Assembly: GCF_954871325.1 (NCBI RefSeq)
Contig: NC_088779.1
Location: 14,944,846 to 15,008,845 of the forward strand
Direction of reading: 5' to 3'
Length of the DNA: 64,000 nucleotides
From: Gordionus sp. m RMFG-2023
Taxonomy: Eukaryota > Nematomorpha > Gordioida > Chordodea > Parachordodidae
Shown here: piece after piece, positions 24,050-36,775 of the stretch
Position numbering within the stretch: position 1 is the first letter of the stretch
Layout of the letters: every line of letters starts with the position of its first letter
Notes under the pieces: model-generated
Database searches by the model: none
The model's input: the letters and a program-made list of their open reading frames with translations, nothing else
What the model was told of the DNA's origin: nothing
Translations under genes and position numbers: made by a program

Positions 24050-25130
24050 TTTTGTTTACAGATCATATCGAAAAAGTAATTTCCCTGGAAAATAATAATA
24101 TGGAATCCTCTTTTCCTGAATTCACAAAATACAGGGTATAAATTTCATTGTAAGATGTGCAGGAAGGTTTTATCATCAAACAAAAATAGTAGCTTCAAAG
24201 ACAAAGCATTTAAAAGAAATATATCAAACAAATTTAATATCAATGTGTAGTACAATCCTTAATCTTTATAATAAAATTTGAATCAAAGCTGTATCTATAA
24301 TAGTTTTTGTGCTTGATGAATTTATGTGAAAGTTGATTTTTTGGTCCAGTCCAACATGGTTTGTTTCAACTGACCATAATATATTATTCAAGAATTATAT
24401 TATAAATTAAAAATTACAAAAATATAATAATATTAAAATTTCATTTTATCATCAGACTCATCTAATTAAAAATAATATTTTATAAATTATCTGGATGTTA
24501 AACATGCTTAAAATTAACCACTTATCTATTTATATATTTATAAATTTTATCAAGACATGCAAAAAATATACTCTATCCTTTCAGATCTTAACCAATTTTG
24601 AGAGAAATTGATTCAATAGAAAAAAAGTCAAAGAGTGGTGGCCTGACAAGTTGGCAATCAAGGCCATCTACTTATCCCCTACATAATTTTTATTACAACT
24701 ATTACTATTATAACTTTAGACTGACACTAGCTATAATTATATTGAAATAATAATACTATTGAAAATCATCTAGACCGATTTTTTTTTAATTTAAAGATAT
24801 TCAAATATTTTAATAATTGTATAATTTTTCTTATATAAAAAATATGTATATTAAATTTAAATTGCATTGCATGCTAATGTTGAACAATTATTTAGTCAAA
24901 TCTTATACTTTCTTATTGTCACTCAAGACTTGTGGATGATAGTATGAAAATGTTATTATTATTGAGATGCAATAAAAATAAATAAATATTTAAAATTTTA
25001 GTCATATTATTTATTTGCATAAATAGAGATATGTAAATATTTTGAAAAAAATTCTAAAATAGAATAAAAAATAGATTCAGCTACTTTTTTGAAAACATTA
25101 GTGGTAGCTTTAGCCAGTTACTCTTTTTTG
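24050..25130 (+). mobile_element. hAT remnant (copy 3)
   Basis: A BED-finger half (FHCKMCRKVLSSNKNSS) is readable near 24140-24200 and a C-terminal fragment (NVEQLFSQILYFL, then LLLRCNK-like) near 24870-24985. The right side carries degraded CTACTTTT and GTAGCTTTAGC subterminal blocks. The copy is older and more scrambled than copy 2. Its ends cannot be set precisely. Confidence 0.5.
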
Positions 25131-25324
25131 TAGAAACAAAAAATTTCAAAATGTTTCTTGTTTTGCTCATTTTTGCATAAAAAATTTTTCCATTCAAAGA
25201 TAGATGGTAAATAAAAATCTATTTTAATATTGAATATGCACTAATTATCGGATTAGTTTTGTATGAATATTGGAAAATATAAAATTAAATTGGATAGGTA
25301 AAAAAAATTTGTGGATTAAAAAAG

Positions 25325-26118
25325 CCTTAGAAGCCAAGCCCTGCCTGCATTAATCTATTATTTTTATGTTGCCCTGCCCACCCTGTTAAATTTTTTGTCA
25401 GGCCCAAAATCCTTATTTCCCAACCTCATAGGATTTTCCATCCTGTGCTTCATTTTTTTCCATTGAATTATATATTTTTTTAATTTGCTACCAAGCTTAT
25501 TATTAATTTCAAATTTGCCCAGCTTTCCCCATAAAAATCTTACAAAAAGTCCCTGACCCATAAAGATTTAAGAAAAGTTTGATCTTTTAAAAAGAAAATT
25601 AGTATGAGTTTTCTGGCCATCACATTTTTAATATCTAGATCTAATTTTTCCCCAATGTCAATTAAACCCTACATCTATGCCTATCTATTTCCACAACTAC
25701 TATTTTATAAATCATTGTTTTTGATATCAATATTGTGCTTACAAGATTATATATAAACAAATTGTTTAATTTTTTATGAATGTACTATACTATTTATTAT
25801 AGAATATGTAGTTTAATTATACAGCTCTTAAAATACAAAAAAATAAGCATATTTTAATTTATTTTCAAATAGTATTAATCAAAATATTAGCTTGAGATTC
25901 AAAAAAAATATATCAAAATTTTAATGTCCATGCTAGTTAGCCTATTAAAATTTTATAAAAAATAAGAGATTTGTATCTGCCTTATATTTAATGCATAAAT
26001 TGTCCAGCCCAGTCAAATATTTTTTATTTATCTGTTGGCCTGGCCTGTTACATTTTTTTTTTTTAAAAATTCCTAATAACAATTGATACCATAAGTATAT
26101 TATTGGTACACCTCTGCT
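25325..26118. mobile_element. GC-island MITE
   Basis: The two margins contain GC-rich words (GCCAAGCCCTGCCTGC and GCCCTGCCCACCCTG on the left; CCAGCCCAGTC and GGCCTGGCCTG on the right) in an A+T-rich body. The right edge reads ACACCTCTGCTAAT, similar to the TTAGAGGTCTGCAAAG ends of the copies at 45333 and 54024. A minus-strand open frame at 25561-25364 is only the translation of these repeats and is not called as a gene. The right edge lies about 90 bp from the second exon of the UBXN4-like gene and may sit in its next intron. Confidence 0.5.
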
Positions 26119-26210
26119 AATAATCTATTCCAGAGGGCAGAATTTAAAGGTTTTATAGTCTTAAATTGATATTATTAATAAATTCATTAATATAATATCT
26201 ATATTTATAC

Positions 26211-26584
26211 TTCAAATATTTGACATATTCTATTGGTCATTTCACTATGACTCTGATTTCCATTAATAATATCAATAGGTGTGCCACGTGTATCAATAAA
26301 ATATAAAGATGGAATTAATAAAACTGGATAAATATCAGAAAATTGTTTGCTTTCTAATGATGATTCTTGTATCTTAACTGCTACAACTTTAAAAGAACTA
26401 AATAATTGTTGTATGTCTATCATCTCTAAAATTTTTAAATTTTCACGAGATTGTTCATCATTTCCTAAAGAGAGTTTTAATAATAAATTTTTTAAAATAT
26501 TAAACCATAAATAAAAACAATAAATATGGATTTTTGCAGCTTTGCTTGTGTAATAGCTTGTGATATGGACCCTAAAAACCACAT
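26211..26584 (-). CDS. UBXN4: UBX domain protein 4 (UBXN4/erasin)-like, 5' end
   Basis: In animals UBXN4 is an ER-membrane adaptor that brings p97/VCP to ER-associated degradation. On minus, the ATG at 26584 gives MWFLGSISQAITQAKLQKS, the family start (MxWFxGSIxxAI). A 41-nt intron (26505-26465, GTTTAA...TTTAG) then joins IY-G to NDEQS. Exon 2 (26464-26211) continues through FSSFKVVAVKIQ and FSDIYPVLLIPSLYFID to NGNQSHSEMTNRICQIFE. This corresponds to the N-terminal thioredoxin-like/UAS-type region, about 110 residues of a ~500-residue family. A donor-like GTATAA follows. I did not find the coiled coil, UBX domain or hairpin membrane anchor downstream (below 26.2 kb), so the gene is either interrupted by very long transposon-filled introns or truncated. 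Confidence 0.75.
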
Positions 26585-28440
26585 GCGATGGAATAGGCTA
26601 AACTTTTGCGATCTAAAAAATATACCATTCTAATTGACAGGTAACGTGACATTTCATATAAAACTAAAAACATCTGATCAATCGAAAATTTAATTCAATG
26701 TCATATAATAATATCTAGACTGATGATCATTCATAAATGCATTTTAAAGTATAGCCTCAAATAGGCCTAAGACGCCATTAAAACCATCTTGATTGCATAT
26801 TAAAATTCTGACTAGGTGCCCAACATTTCAAATAAGATTAAATTTAAGTAAATATTTTATTTTTATAATAATTATTTTCCAAGAGTTGGTCGCAGACCTA
26901 TTAAAAATAGTCTTATTTATGATTATTTGAGTCTGAGTTTTTATATCTTTGATTCTATATTGTAATGCAGGGAGTCGCTAGCCCAATCTCAGGGTGCTCA
27001 ACTAAAAAAATTTGTATGGAGGCCTACGCCCTCGATACCCCCCATTTTGCGGGGCTTCGGCTAGCTTTTGTCCGGATTTCGGCAGGGTTTGATATTAATA
27101 TATTATACTTATTATTTGCTAACTCTCAACAATTATTCTGAATTTCATATTTTGTCATTTATTCTATTTTGCAAAAATAAACTAGCATATAAATAATTTA
27201 AACAATACAAGACATTTCTAAAAATATTATTTTTTAATACAAAATCTATTTATTACAGTATAAAATATTTTCGATTGCTGATATAAAAAAATCATCTAAA
27301 GAATTACAAGTAATAAAAAAAGGTTAATTAATTACAGTATAAAATATTTTCGATTGCTGATATAAAAAAATCGTCTAAAGAATTAGAAGTGATAAAAAAG
27401 GTAAATTAATTTATACATATGCCTCAAATGATGGGAGATGATAGACTTAAGCCAAATGGCATATTAGCAAAAAATAAAAGCTATATTTTTTCTTATTATT
27501 ACGCATTTTCCGAATCGATAAAAAGTTACGAAGTGGTCAAGAAAATGGATGTATAAATAATATCGTAAACGAAATTCAATTACCTGAGAATTTATTGCCA
27601 TCTTTTCAGTAATGTTATATATCATTTTTTTAAATTTTGGTCACTCCAAGTAATTATAGTTGTTAATTTTTGATATATAAAATAAAAATAAGATGGGAAT
27701 GAATTAGGAAATTTAGAATGATAGAGAAAATAATAAATATAAAGAAATACATTTTAAATTATATTTTATGTCTTATTTAAAGGTTACTTGGAAACATTAA
27801 AGTTCTTACCTTGTGATGACTTATTCTATAAAATTGACATACAACAATCCCTAGCAAGCTTCAAATCTACAAACAATGGCTCATTTTTTATATAAATTTT
27901 TTATTGAATTTATGTTGAAATTTAATTTATATCTTTTGATATTTTTTTAATAACGATAGTTTAAAAAAATAAATTACTCTTAATGAGCTCCCATAATCTT
28001 CTTAATTAATTTACCTAAATTAATATAATTTTAAAAACTTATGAACCATTTGGAAAATATTTATACCAATTTCTAAAAGACTTCTTGAGATTTTCTTATG
28101 GTTCTTCAGGGTTTCTAGAATTACTTCAAAGTTAAATTATGTATTTTGGCAAAATTTTTGCCATTAAAATATTCATTATGAATTTTAACATTTTATTAAA
28201 ACTTATTTTGTGGCAATTTTTTTTATTTAATAAAATGATATTCATGTTATATACTAAATTTAATATAGTCATTTTTGAGTTGATAATTTAAAAAAAAAGA
28301 TTAATTCAGATTTTAAAAAAATTTTCAATTTTTTTTTTAGAATTTGAGAGGAATTGTACAAGCAATACAAATTAATCTAAAGTAAACATAATAATTGGTG
28401 TGTATATGGTGTTGTAATGAAATGTATATAAAAATGGTAT
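26585..28440. other. Intergenic DNA with small duplications
   Basis: A 79-bp tandem duplication starts at about 27254; its unit begins TTACAGTATAAAATATTTTC and would read as a short exon (YKIFSIADIKKSSKEL) in both copies. At 27430-27555 a peptide-like block (RLKPNGILAKNKSYIF) has a diverged copy on the other strand at 39735-39640. A GC-richer patch with CCCATTTTGCGGGGCTTCGG lies at 26960-27090. No gene can be supported. Confidence 0.4.
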
Positions 28441-31142
28441 TGTAGATATGACCTGATTTATACTAACCTTTAAATTGTTTTTTTTTGTGTTTGTATAAAC
28501 TAGTAGAAAGCCCGTCAAAAATGACGGGGAATGAGATTTTTATTCATTTTTTACGATAGGCGTCATGCCAGGTTCAAGCTCACAATATTAGGAAGCACAA
28601 GATCTTATCATTTAAAAAAATTTATCAAGCCCAGCTCAACCCTTAATAATTTGTAAAAGATATTTCCAAGTCAGGTGCAAGCTAATATTAATTTTGAGGT
28701 TATAAGCCCAGTCTTATCCATTATAATTTTGAAAATTTTTTCCAGCCTCGGAGATAGTTAAATTTTTAATATCATCACATGAACAGGAAATATCGGATTT
28801 TCCAATTAATCTAATATGGAAAAAAACATGTAAATTCCGTATTAAGGGAAACTGGGAAGGCCTGGGCAACCAACTTATTAGAGAATCATGACAAATAAAA
28901 TAAAAATAACCGACTTTTATATTTTTTTGTAATATGATCAATTAAAATTATATCTAAAAAATATGTTGTTTATTACATAGGGTTATTGTTGTTTTTCAGA
29001 TAAATTTAATGTATGTCTTGCATTTCTGAAATTATTTGTTAATGAATTTGATAAGGGATATATATTTTTTATGTTAAGTAAAAATAAAATGCTGTCTAAT
29101 AAAATTAAAAAAATGCCATTAAACACTAATGAAACTTATATGCAAATTATTTATATATTTTTTAAGATATTTTTTTTTATTGACACATAAATTTAGGATA
29201 ATTATTTTAAAAAATAATAAGGATTATTTATTATGTATTTGATAAAATTAAGAGCAAATCCTTGTTGACATTTTAATTTTTGATGGAAAAAGCCACAAAA
29301 TAAATCTGGGCGGTCGTCTGGAGAGGAAATAATTAATGTATAATTATATATCATTTAGGGTTGTAGATGAAAGTGATGACGGATTAACAAAGCAGTGTAC
29401 AAAAAACATTACGTCCTGATAAAGATGATATGCCTATGCCTTGGGATACTGGTAAAAGAAGAAAGTAAAACGATATTTCTGTCAATGTCAGCATTGGTAT
29501 CCCCCTCTAAAATAGAATCATAAACGACAATGTTAACTCAACCATAAAACGGTCGTAAGTATTGTTATAAAGGCCACGACAGAACTACTGCATATTTTTC
29601 CATTAATAAAGTTGATGAAATTAGCCGTACTGTACATTCAAGTTCGAACATTCCTCTAAATATTCATGAAAGTTTCTCAGAGAATCGGATAAAGTAATAT
29701 TTATATTAACTCCTAGTAAAGTGAATGATAGTACAGAATTAAATGTTTATATTTGTTAAAAAATAGGCGGAGACATAGGGATTGTGGTAGTGGTGATAGT
29801 ATAATTTGGAGAACTAGGTGAAAATAAAATAAACAAAGATATAAAACATAAGATAAAAAAATAATAAACCTCCAGATGAGTTCATTTCAAGCGTAGTTCT
29901 TTATTATTTTGTCTACCAGTAACTCTAGAACGGGTAAGGCGTTTGTTTAATCGTCATTATTTTCTTTGCTTATCTTTAATAATAGAGTTTTGTAGCAATG
30001 TGAGGGATTAGGGTAAGCCTAAACAAATAAAGAAATCAGGCAAAAATATCTATTGTTGAAATTAAACAAACATTAAAATAATGTAAAACTGGTAGATGGG
30101 TCAATATTAGATGCATATTTCTAGTTGGAGGGCTATCATCAAAAATAATTTTTGGTGGACTTATCAAGCCTATTATGATATTCTAAAAGTTAAAAAATAA
30201 CATGATGAATGTAATGTTATTAAGATTAAGGTTAATTAATTGTAAGGTAATTAAAAAATAAGATTAAAAAAGGGGGAAAAAAGAAGGTAAAAATTATTAT
30301 ATTATAAAAATAATAAAAATTAAATTAAAGGAATTGATAAGGTTTTGAGAAATAGTTGTTAATAGATAATAGAGATAGAAAGAAAAGAATTAGATAATAA
30401 AATTTAGTGATAAATAAATTAATTAAGGGAGGGGAAAAAAATAAAGAAAGAGTTATTTATAAGGATTGGAGATTATAAAGGTTAGGATAAGAATATTTAA
30501 ATATTTGAATATACTTGGTTATCTTCTTAATTATTGGTTATAAAAGAAAAATATGAGTATAAAAAATTGTAATGTAAAATACTGACAAAAATTGTGAGTT
30601 TGTTCAAAATAAATATAAAAGTTGAGTATCTTGTAGAGATTTCATTAATGTGTAAATGATAATATGAGATGAAAATTGATAAGGTAATTTAAAAATAAAG
30701 AAAGGATTAAGTGAAATAAAAAGTTTCATTCATATTTACAAAGTTGAGGGAATATTGTTTTTATCAATTCAAAGACCATTTTTCAAATTTCTCAATCCAT
30801 GTTAGGTATGTGTACACCATCAATTCTCGAAATTCCATTCATCTGTTTGTATAAAATAAATAAATAAAATCAACAAATAAAAAAAATAAAAATAATTATG
30901 TACCGATGACATGACGTCACGATGACGTAGTGAGGACATCGGAAAATTATAATATAGATTATTATATAGATTTTTTTTATATATAAATTGTTAAATTGAT
31001 TTTTTTATATAAATTATTAAATTAATATGTAAATTGATTTTTTGTTTGTAACATGCTATATAAGCATTACACTTCTCGTTTTCATAAAAAAAAAGAAGAA
31101 TTTTAAAAATAAATTAAATAAAATAAAAATTAAACTTGTTTA
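28441..31142 (+). repeat. Gypsy 5' LTR, interrupted by a Helitron
   Basis: LTR sequence is present at 28441-28499 and resumes at 30959-31142 (TTATTATATAGATTTT through AAACTTGTTT). It matches the uninterrupted LTR at 38034-38242. The gap is exactly the minus-strand Helitron. Confidence 0.8.
28500..30958 (-). mobile_element. Helitron (minus) inside the Gypsy LTR
   Basis: Read on minus, the element starts TCTATATTATAATTTTCC (from 30958) and ends with the hairpin CCCGTCA/TGACGGG, then CTTTCTACTAG (to 28500). The flanking bases are A (5') and T (3'), so there is an A-T insertion and no target duplication, as expected for Helitrons. The 3' hairpin is identical to that of the Helitron at 16949-19188. 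No Rep-helicase domain is readable. The middle (about 29310-29760) contains slightly GC-richer, non-repetitive sequence that may be captured DNA, but I do not recognise it. Confidence 0.75.
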
Positions 31143-33649
31143 AAAAAAAACTTTATGGTGGCAGTTTTGCTACATATTCGAGGAAATTAAATAAATAAAT
31201 ATGAAACAGCCCAATAATAATGTTAATATAAATATTGAATTTCCAATATACTCAGGCAATGGCGACTTTTTTGAGTAGATTCGAAGACATCTTCAAGGAC
31301 ACTTAGATCGGACATCGAAAAAGCAGGTTCCTTTCAAGAAGACTACCAGATGAGGTATATATCAAGCTCAAATTGATATGTTCACCTACCGACTTCATCA
31401 ATCAATCTATATTGATTAAAAAAATCAGGTTATTACACCCGAGGAAATCTACAAGTTCTAACTTATTATTATTTAACGCAGCTGTACAAAGTAAAAACGA
31501 AAGTTACATCAATTGGCTGAAGTAGATAATGCATTTTAAAAAATGAATGTTTGCTAAGTGATAGTAGAGTTATTGAAAAAGTAAAAATTTTATCAATCAG
31601 CAAAAATATTAGGCAGAAAATTACGTTAAAAGAAAACATTACAGCAGAAGTTCTTACTTTAAGAGATGATTTTGAAGAGTTAAAATTAAAAGAAAATATA
31701 ATTTCTAAAGTTGAAAATATTTCTTTAAACGAAAAAACAGAAAATGATACAACCGTGAAACATGTAGAAAGGAAAGAGGTAGGAAAACAGAAGAAAATAA
31801 ACAGTTGGTGAGATATGGAGACCATGACTAACGACAAAATTTACAATCTAATTACGATAACAGACAACGATGGACAACAAGAGGCCATGACTTTTAAAGA
31901 AATAATTATCAAGGAAATAATTACAACCCCAGATATCAGAATTATAACGCGAATTATTACAACAACGTCAGGGCAAACTATCCAGGATCGTACAATAATT
32001 TTTCGATATTTGATAATAGAGATAGTTATAATAACAATAACTATAATAATTATAGGTTTAATAATGATTATAATTACAGATATAACAGACACTATAACGA
32101 TTCAAGATTTATTCAAAGACATAACGATAATCATAAAATTGGAAATCAAGGAAGAAATCAAGTATGCAATTATGAATATCATAACAACGATAATAATCAA
32201 TCACGATACACAAATAAAGTTAACACTGTGAATATAGAAGAGATAAAAGAAGATGATAATGACAAACTAGAAGGTTACAGTATATTTGAATGACATGCCT
32301 ATTTTGATGCAGATCGATACCGGTTCCACGTATAGCATCCTACCTATTCATATCGCGGAAAAGATTGGAGTAAAAATCTTAAATAAATCAGATATTAAAT
32401 TAACTGGATACAATGGAAACACAATAAATGTATTAGGAACTATCAAAGTCAAGGCTGGCAAAGAAAAACCCATTGCTTTCGCGATTAAAATCAGAGTTCA
32501 ATTATACAAATATAGAGAGAGAAGCTTTATTTGTTATATGCGGTAAAAAAAGTTTCAAGAATATTTAATTGGTACGAGATTTACAATAATCACAGATCAC
32601 AAGCCACTCGTTTATATATTTACGAAGGGACTAAAGAATAATTCATCCATATCAATGTGACTTCAAAAATGGAGTTTGGCTATGGGAGCTTATGACTTTA
32701 CGATAATTCATAGACCCGGGAAACGAAATGTAGTACCGGATTGTTTGTCAAGATACCCCAAATGAACACAGAAGAGATGGTACAAGAGATAGATGATGAA
32801 ATAATTTATAACAAATTTTGGGACTTACCAATAAATTTTAAAAGAATAGTTCAAGAAACTAGTATTGATATCGAATCAATAAAGGTAATTAACAATATAA
32901 AAAATCATGAACAGATAAAGAATAAAATATATAAAAATATTGAAATGGACAGCGTTTACATGAGCGGGAGGGGTAGGAACAGTTTGCATCCTTTTTTTGA
33001 GGGGGGGGGGGGGGGGTAAGCTGCTTTAATGGGGGTAGGATAAATTTTTTTGGGGGTTATCTATTAAATTTTGAGATGAAATAGGACAAAATTTCTTGAT
33101 GTAAAAATTAATAATTTTATCCAAATCTATATATTGCAAACAATCATACATATTGTTTCCAAATAAACTATCCTTTTAAATGTAATTTAAAAGGTTTAGA
33201 TATTTCAGAAAGCTCATAATGCCATAATAATTAATTCATTGTAAATAATGGAGGTCTTAATTGAATTTATTATCTAAAAAATAAATTCTTTATATTCACA
33301 AAATATCGATAGTTGGTAGTAGAGATAGATTAATTTAAGTTATACTTTATAAATTCTTTGAAAGAGTATCAATAAATAAATAGGTGAAAATAATGATAAA
33401 GAGACACCGCCGCCAAAGACGGCGGGAATTTTTTAGGGGGGGGGGTAGGTAAAGGTTTTTGAAGGGGGTTCGCAATTAATGAAAATCATGTCATGTAGAT
33501 TCTGGAAATGGAACTGAGCTTAATTAAAGATCGTCTTTTTAAAGAGAATAGGATCATAATACCGATAAATATTGTCACAATTGAGTGATTTTGTCATCAA
33601 TCAGCGAATGACCAACTTCTTTCGATTTCGACTTTACAGATCTTGTATC

Positions 33650-34500
33650 CCCACCAAATCTATTCGTCTTAATTTTTAATGTCTTCTAGTTTCTAACGAC
33701 GGCGGTCTATTGTCTAATATTCTTCACTTCTAAGGACTGTTTGTATCCGATTACAATCTGAAATTATTGAATCCTTCTGTTTCTTGTCAACCCCTTGTAA
33801 ACAATTATCTCTTGATCTCTATAGGCAATTGACGAACTCGATTCACTTCTGTTATCATGATTCCCGATACATTCTTCTTGCTCTTTTTAATTATATTTCG
33901 TTTGGTAAATTATCCTAGTCTTTGCTTATTTCTAACGGTTTCTGGTAATTAATGATTAGCATATTATCTGGTAAACGATGACGACTTTTGTTAACGATGG
34001 TAGCATGACATCATTGACCAGTTGTTCTTGCTAGTCGCCTATTTCTAACGTTCTTTTAAATTAACCAATTGGCTCTTTAACTCTGTCATGCTTGACGATA
34101 ATTTGTCTGATATTCACGATTGTTTCCCAGAATTCAGGTCTCTATGATCATCAACTTTCGTACCTTAGACTAAAGTTTCCGTCAACAATTGGCGATATTA
34201 GTAAGCTATTAACGATTGCAGCATGAATGTCTCGAACATTTGTTCTATCTAGTTTCTTGTTTAAAATATTCTCTTGTAATTGATCAACGCTTTTTCTCGG
34301 AAAATGATTGGCGATAATTTGTCTGCGATTACTATTGTTTCCACGAATTCTTGTCTCTATATCGTCGACTTTCGTGACTAGAGTTTCAGTTAACACTTGG
34401 CTATATTGGTCAGCGATTAACGATTGCTCGAACGTCTTGACCCTTTGTTCTATCTAGTCGCTTGTCTTTGAAGTTCTAGGCATCTAATTCTTGTAACCGT
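33650..34500 (-). repeat. ~215-bp tandem repeats, coding-like on minus
   Basis: Three to four degenerate units share words such as ATTGTTTCC(A/C)..GAATTC, CGATAATTTGTCTG and GTTCTATCTAGT, with a spacing of about 215 bp (34119 to 34334). On minus, one unit is open for 81 codons (34396-34151) with a charged, helix-prone sequence (VTKVDDIETRIRGNNSNRRQ). The series looks like a protein-repeat region of an unrecognised gene or element. Confidence 0.5.
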
Positions 34501-35219
34501 ATAGATCTTACGACAGTTCCTAGATATCGACTTTGTCTTTATTCTCACTTGATCTTGGTCTCATCATTTCAGATCGCATCTAATCTACTTCGACCTAAAA
34601 TAATCTATTTAACCCTTTATAACTTCTGAAATAATTTATCCCTTTTTCTTACACATTTATTCTCAAATTTGAACTACACCGAATATATCATATGTCCACT
34701 TCGTTTTAAGGTATCGCCTCTAATCTAATTCTTCCTTGCCTATTCTATTATATTTTTTAACTTCGAAATATTTGCTCACTTTTTTCTCTAATTAAATTTT
34801 ATAATTATAATACATCGTCAAAATACGCTAAATTAATTATACCATTATGTCAAATTCTATCACCCCTCTACTCTCAATGTAGCTGAAATCCATATATTCC
34901 TTGAGCTATTTGTAGGTAATATCCACATCCTTTGTCAAACATGTCTATCTACCGTTGTATCTATATCTAAAGTTCTCTTGAACATCTTGAATCTAAAAAA
35001 AATCTTAGTTCTAAATTTTTATAAGAAATCTTGTAATCTTGTTACACGCCTGTTCTTTAAAGAAAACTAAAATATCTGTTTCTTTTCTTCTTTATGATGT
35101 TCACGTCCATTGTTCAAAAACAACTGGAATAAATATCTTTTTTTTTTCTTTTTCACCAAATGACTTATTTTCTCGCAAGTCTCGTTGTTTCTCAACACAC
35201 CAAAATTATGATTCTCATA

Positions 35220-35430
35220 ACTCTCCCAGACTTGTTAAAAACAAATCATTTATGGCTATCATCAATTTTATTCTATCTGAAAATATGATTCTCATAATTA
35301 TGTCTATCATCAATTTCATTCTATCTGAAAATATGATTCTCATAATTATGTATATCATCTATTTCATTCCATATAATTTATGATTCTCACAATTATGTCT
35401 ATCATCAATTTTAAAACACAAAATTATGAT
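35220..35430. repeat. ~48-bp tandem repeat
   Basis: About three to four copies of ATGATTCTCATAATTATGTC, then TATCATCAATTTCATTCTAT, then CTGAAAAT. The last copy is diverged. Confidence 0.75.
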
Positions 35431-36775
35431 TCTCTAATTCTAGCACAACTTGTTTAAAAAAAAAGTCTCTTTTTTTTCGAAGTATTTCATATCCATATCA
35501 TTATTAAAAAAAATTATTTCTTCATTCTGCACGATATTTTCTTCTATCTAAAACCGATTAAAACAATTTTAAAAAAATCTTAACATAACTTTTTTTAGTA
35601 TTCTATCTTTTTACTCTAATTGTATTAAAATCTTATTTGATTCAAAAAATAAAAATCCGATCTCTAATTGAGCTCAATTGCGGCATAAATTTTCTAATGA
35701 CGAAAGCCGTTTCTCTTTATGAAGATTTTTGGTTAATCTACAACCTAATATTATACTACATTCACATATCAAATCCTTGAGGCTGTTTTATCTCTCACAG
35801 CCCTTAAAATAAAAGTTAAACGTAAATCTTCAATAAGAATCTAATTACAACATCAACTATTTCCTAACAATAAATTTATATTCTAATCTTATTCGCCGAA
35901 TTTTTAAATTATTATATCTTAGCAAACTCTTAGTTTAATATTAACCTTCGCAATTTATGTTTCTTTTTCTTTGTCATAGTTATTTCTAGTGATCAATTAA
36001 TAATAATTCTAAAATCTAAAATATCAGTCTCTATAAGTTTCAAAATTCAAATGGTTTTTAGTTCACCAGTAACTTTTAAATATAAAATTCCTATTTATCA
36101 CCTTTAAATAACTAAACACAAACTTCTTTATATCTTACTATGAATGCTACCTTTATAATTCTTTGTTTTTAATTTTAGATTTTATATTCTACATAAATAA
36201 TCTTATCAAAATAATTTTTCTTTTTCACTTTTATTTACATATTCTTCTTACGTTCTTCTGGAATTTATTTTTTTTTGTATTAGAATACAGTTTGGCACTT
36301 CTCCTTGTCCCACCGTATATATTGATTTGCATTAGACTGAGAAGTTGTAATTGCCCTGTCGCCTTGTCACAATTGAGTGGTTTTGTTTGTGAACTTAAGA
36401 ACCTAAATATAAAAAGAAATATATACTAAAATTATAGTTGAATCCTTTATTGAATAATAATAAATATAATTAAATACAAAGTGAAAAACATAATCAAAAT
36501 AAAAGAAAATTAAAATTAATATAAGAAAAATAAAAGTAAAAAATTAAAAAGTAAATTTAAGTTAAAAAAAATGATCATTTTTCGTATCATAATTTATCCA
36601 TTATATATCCTTTTTCTTTAATCAACATTTACATAGTCTCCCTAGCGAAGAATAAAAAGTTCTACATCCCACTTGTTAAAACTGTTAAAGTATGAAAAAA
36701 TCTACAAATATCACGCGTTTTTTCTCATTTACATAGATGGGGATATTTTAGTAAAACATTATTTTTGTTTACGAT

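Larger units (their letters stand above)
32960..36727. mobile_element. Unclassified 3.8-kb insertion inside the Gypsy fossil
   Basis: Gypsy sequence stops at GTTTACAT (32952-32959) and resumes after ATTTACAT near 36728-36735, so a 7/8-match duplication may flank this insert. The left edge is GAGCGGGAGGGGTAGG, followed by a long G run (33001-33016). Contents: a GC-rich hairpin CCGCC/GGCGG with a G run (33405-33440), a series of ~215-bp degenerate repeats (33650-34500), a ~48-bp repeat (35220-35430), and a pyrimidine-rich tract to 36420. An exact 14-mer, TGTCACAATTGAGT, occurs at both 33570 and 36366. No transposase or polymerase was recognised. Confidence 0.45.

Noticed and set aside
25364-25561. 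65-codon minus frame
   Set aside because: It covers the GC-rich words of a MITE and has no conserved domain.
31841-32231. Ile/Thr-rich frames on both strands
   Set aside because: They arise from ATA/ATT-rich low-complexity sequence in the gag-like region of the Gypsy fossil.
33405-33440. Helitron 3' hairpin at CCGCC..GGCGG
   Set aside because: The hairpin is strong, but no CTRR end is placed at the right distance on either strand.
33570-36387. Pair of LTRs marked by TGTCACAATTGAGT
   Set aside because: Similarity is limited to this short word and does not extend on either side.
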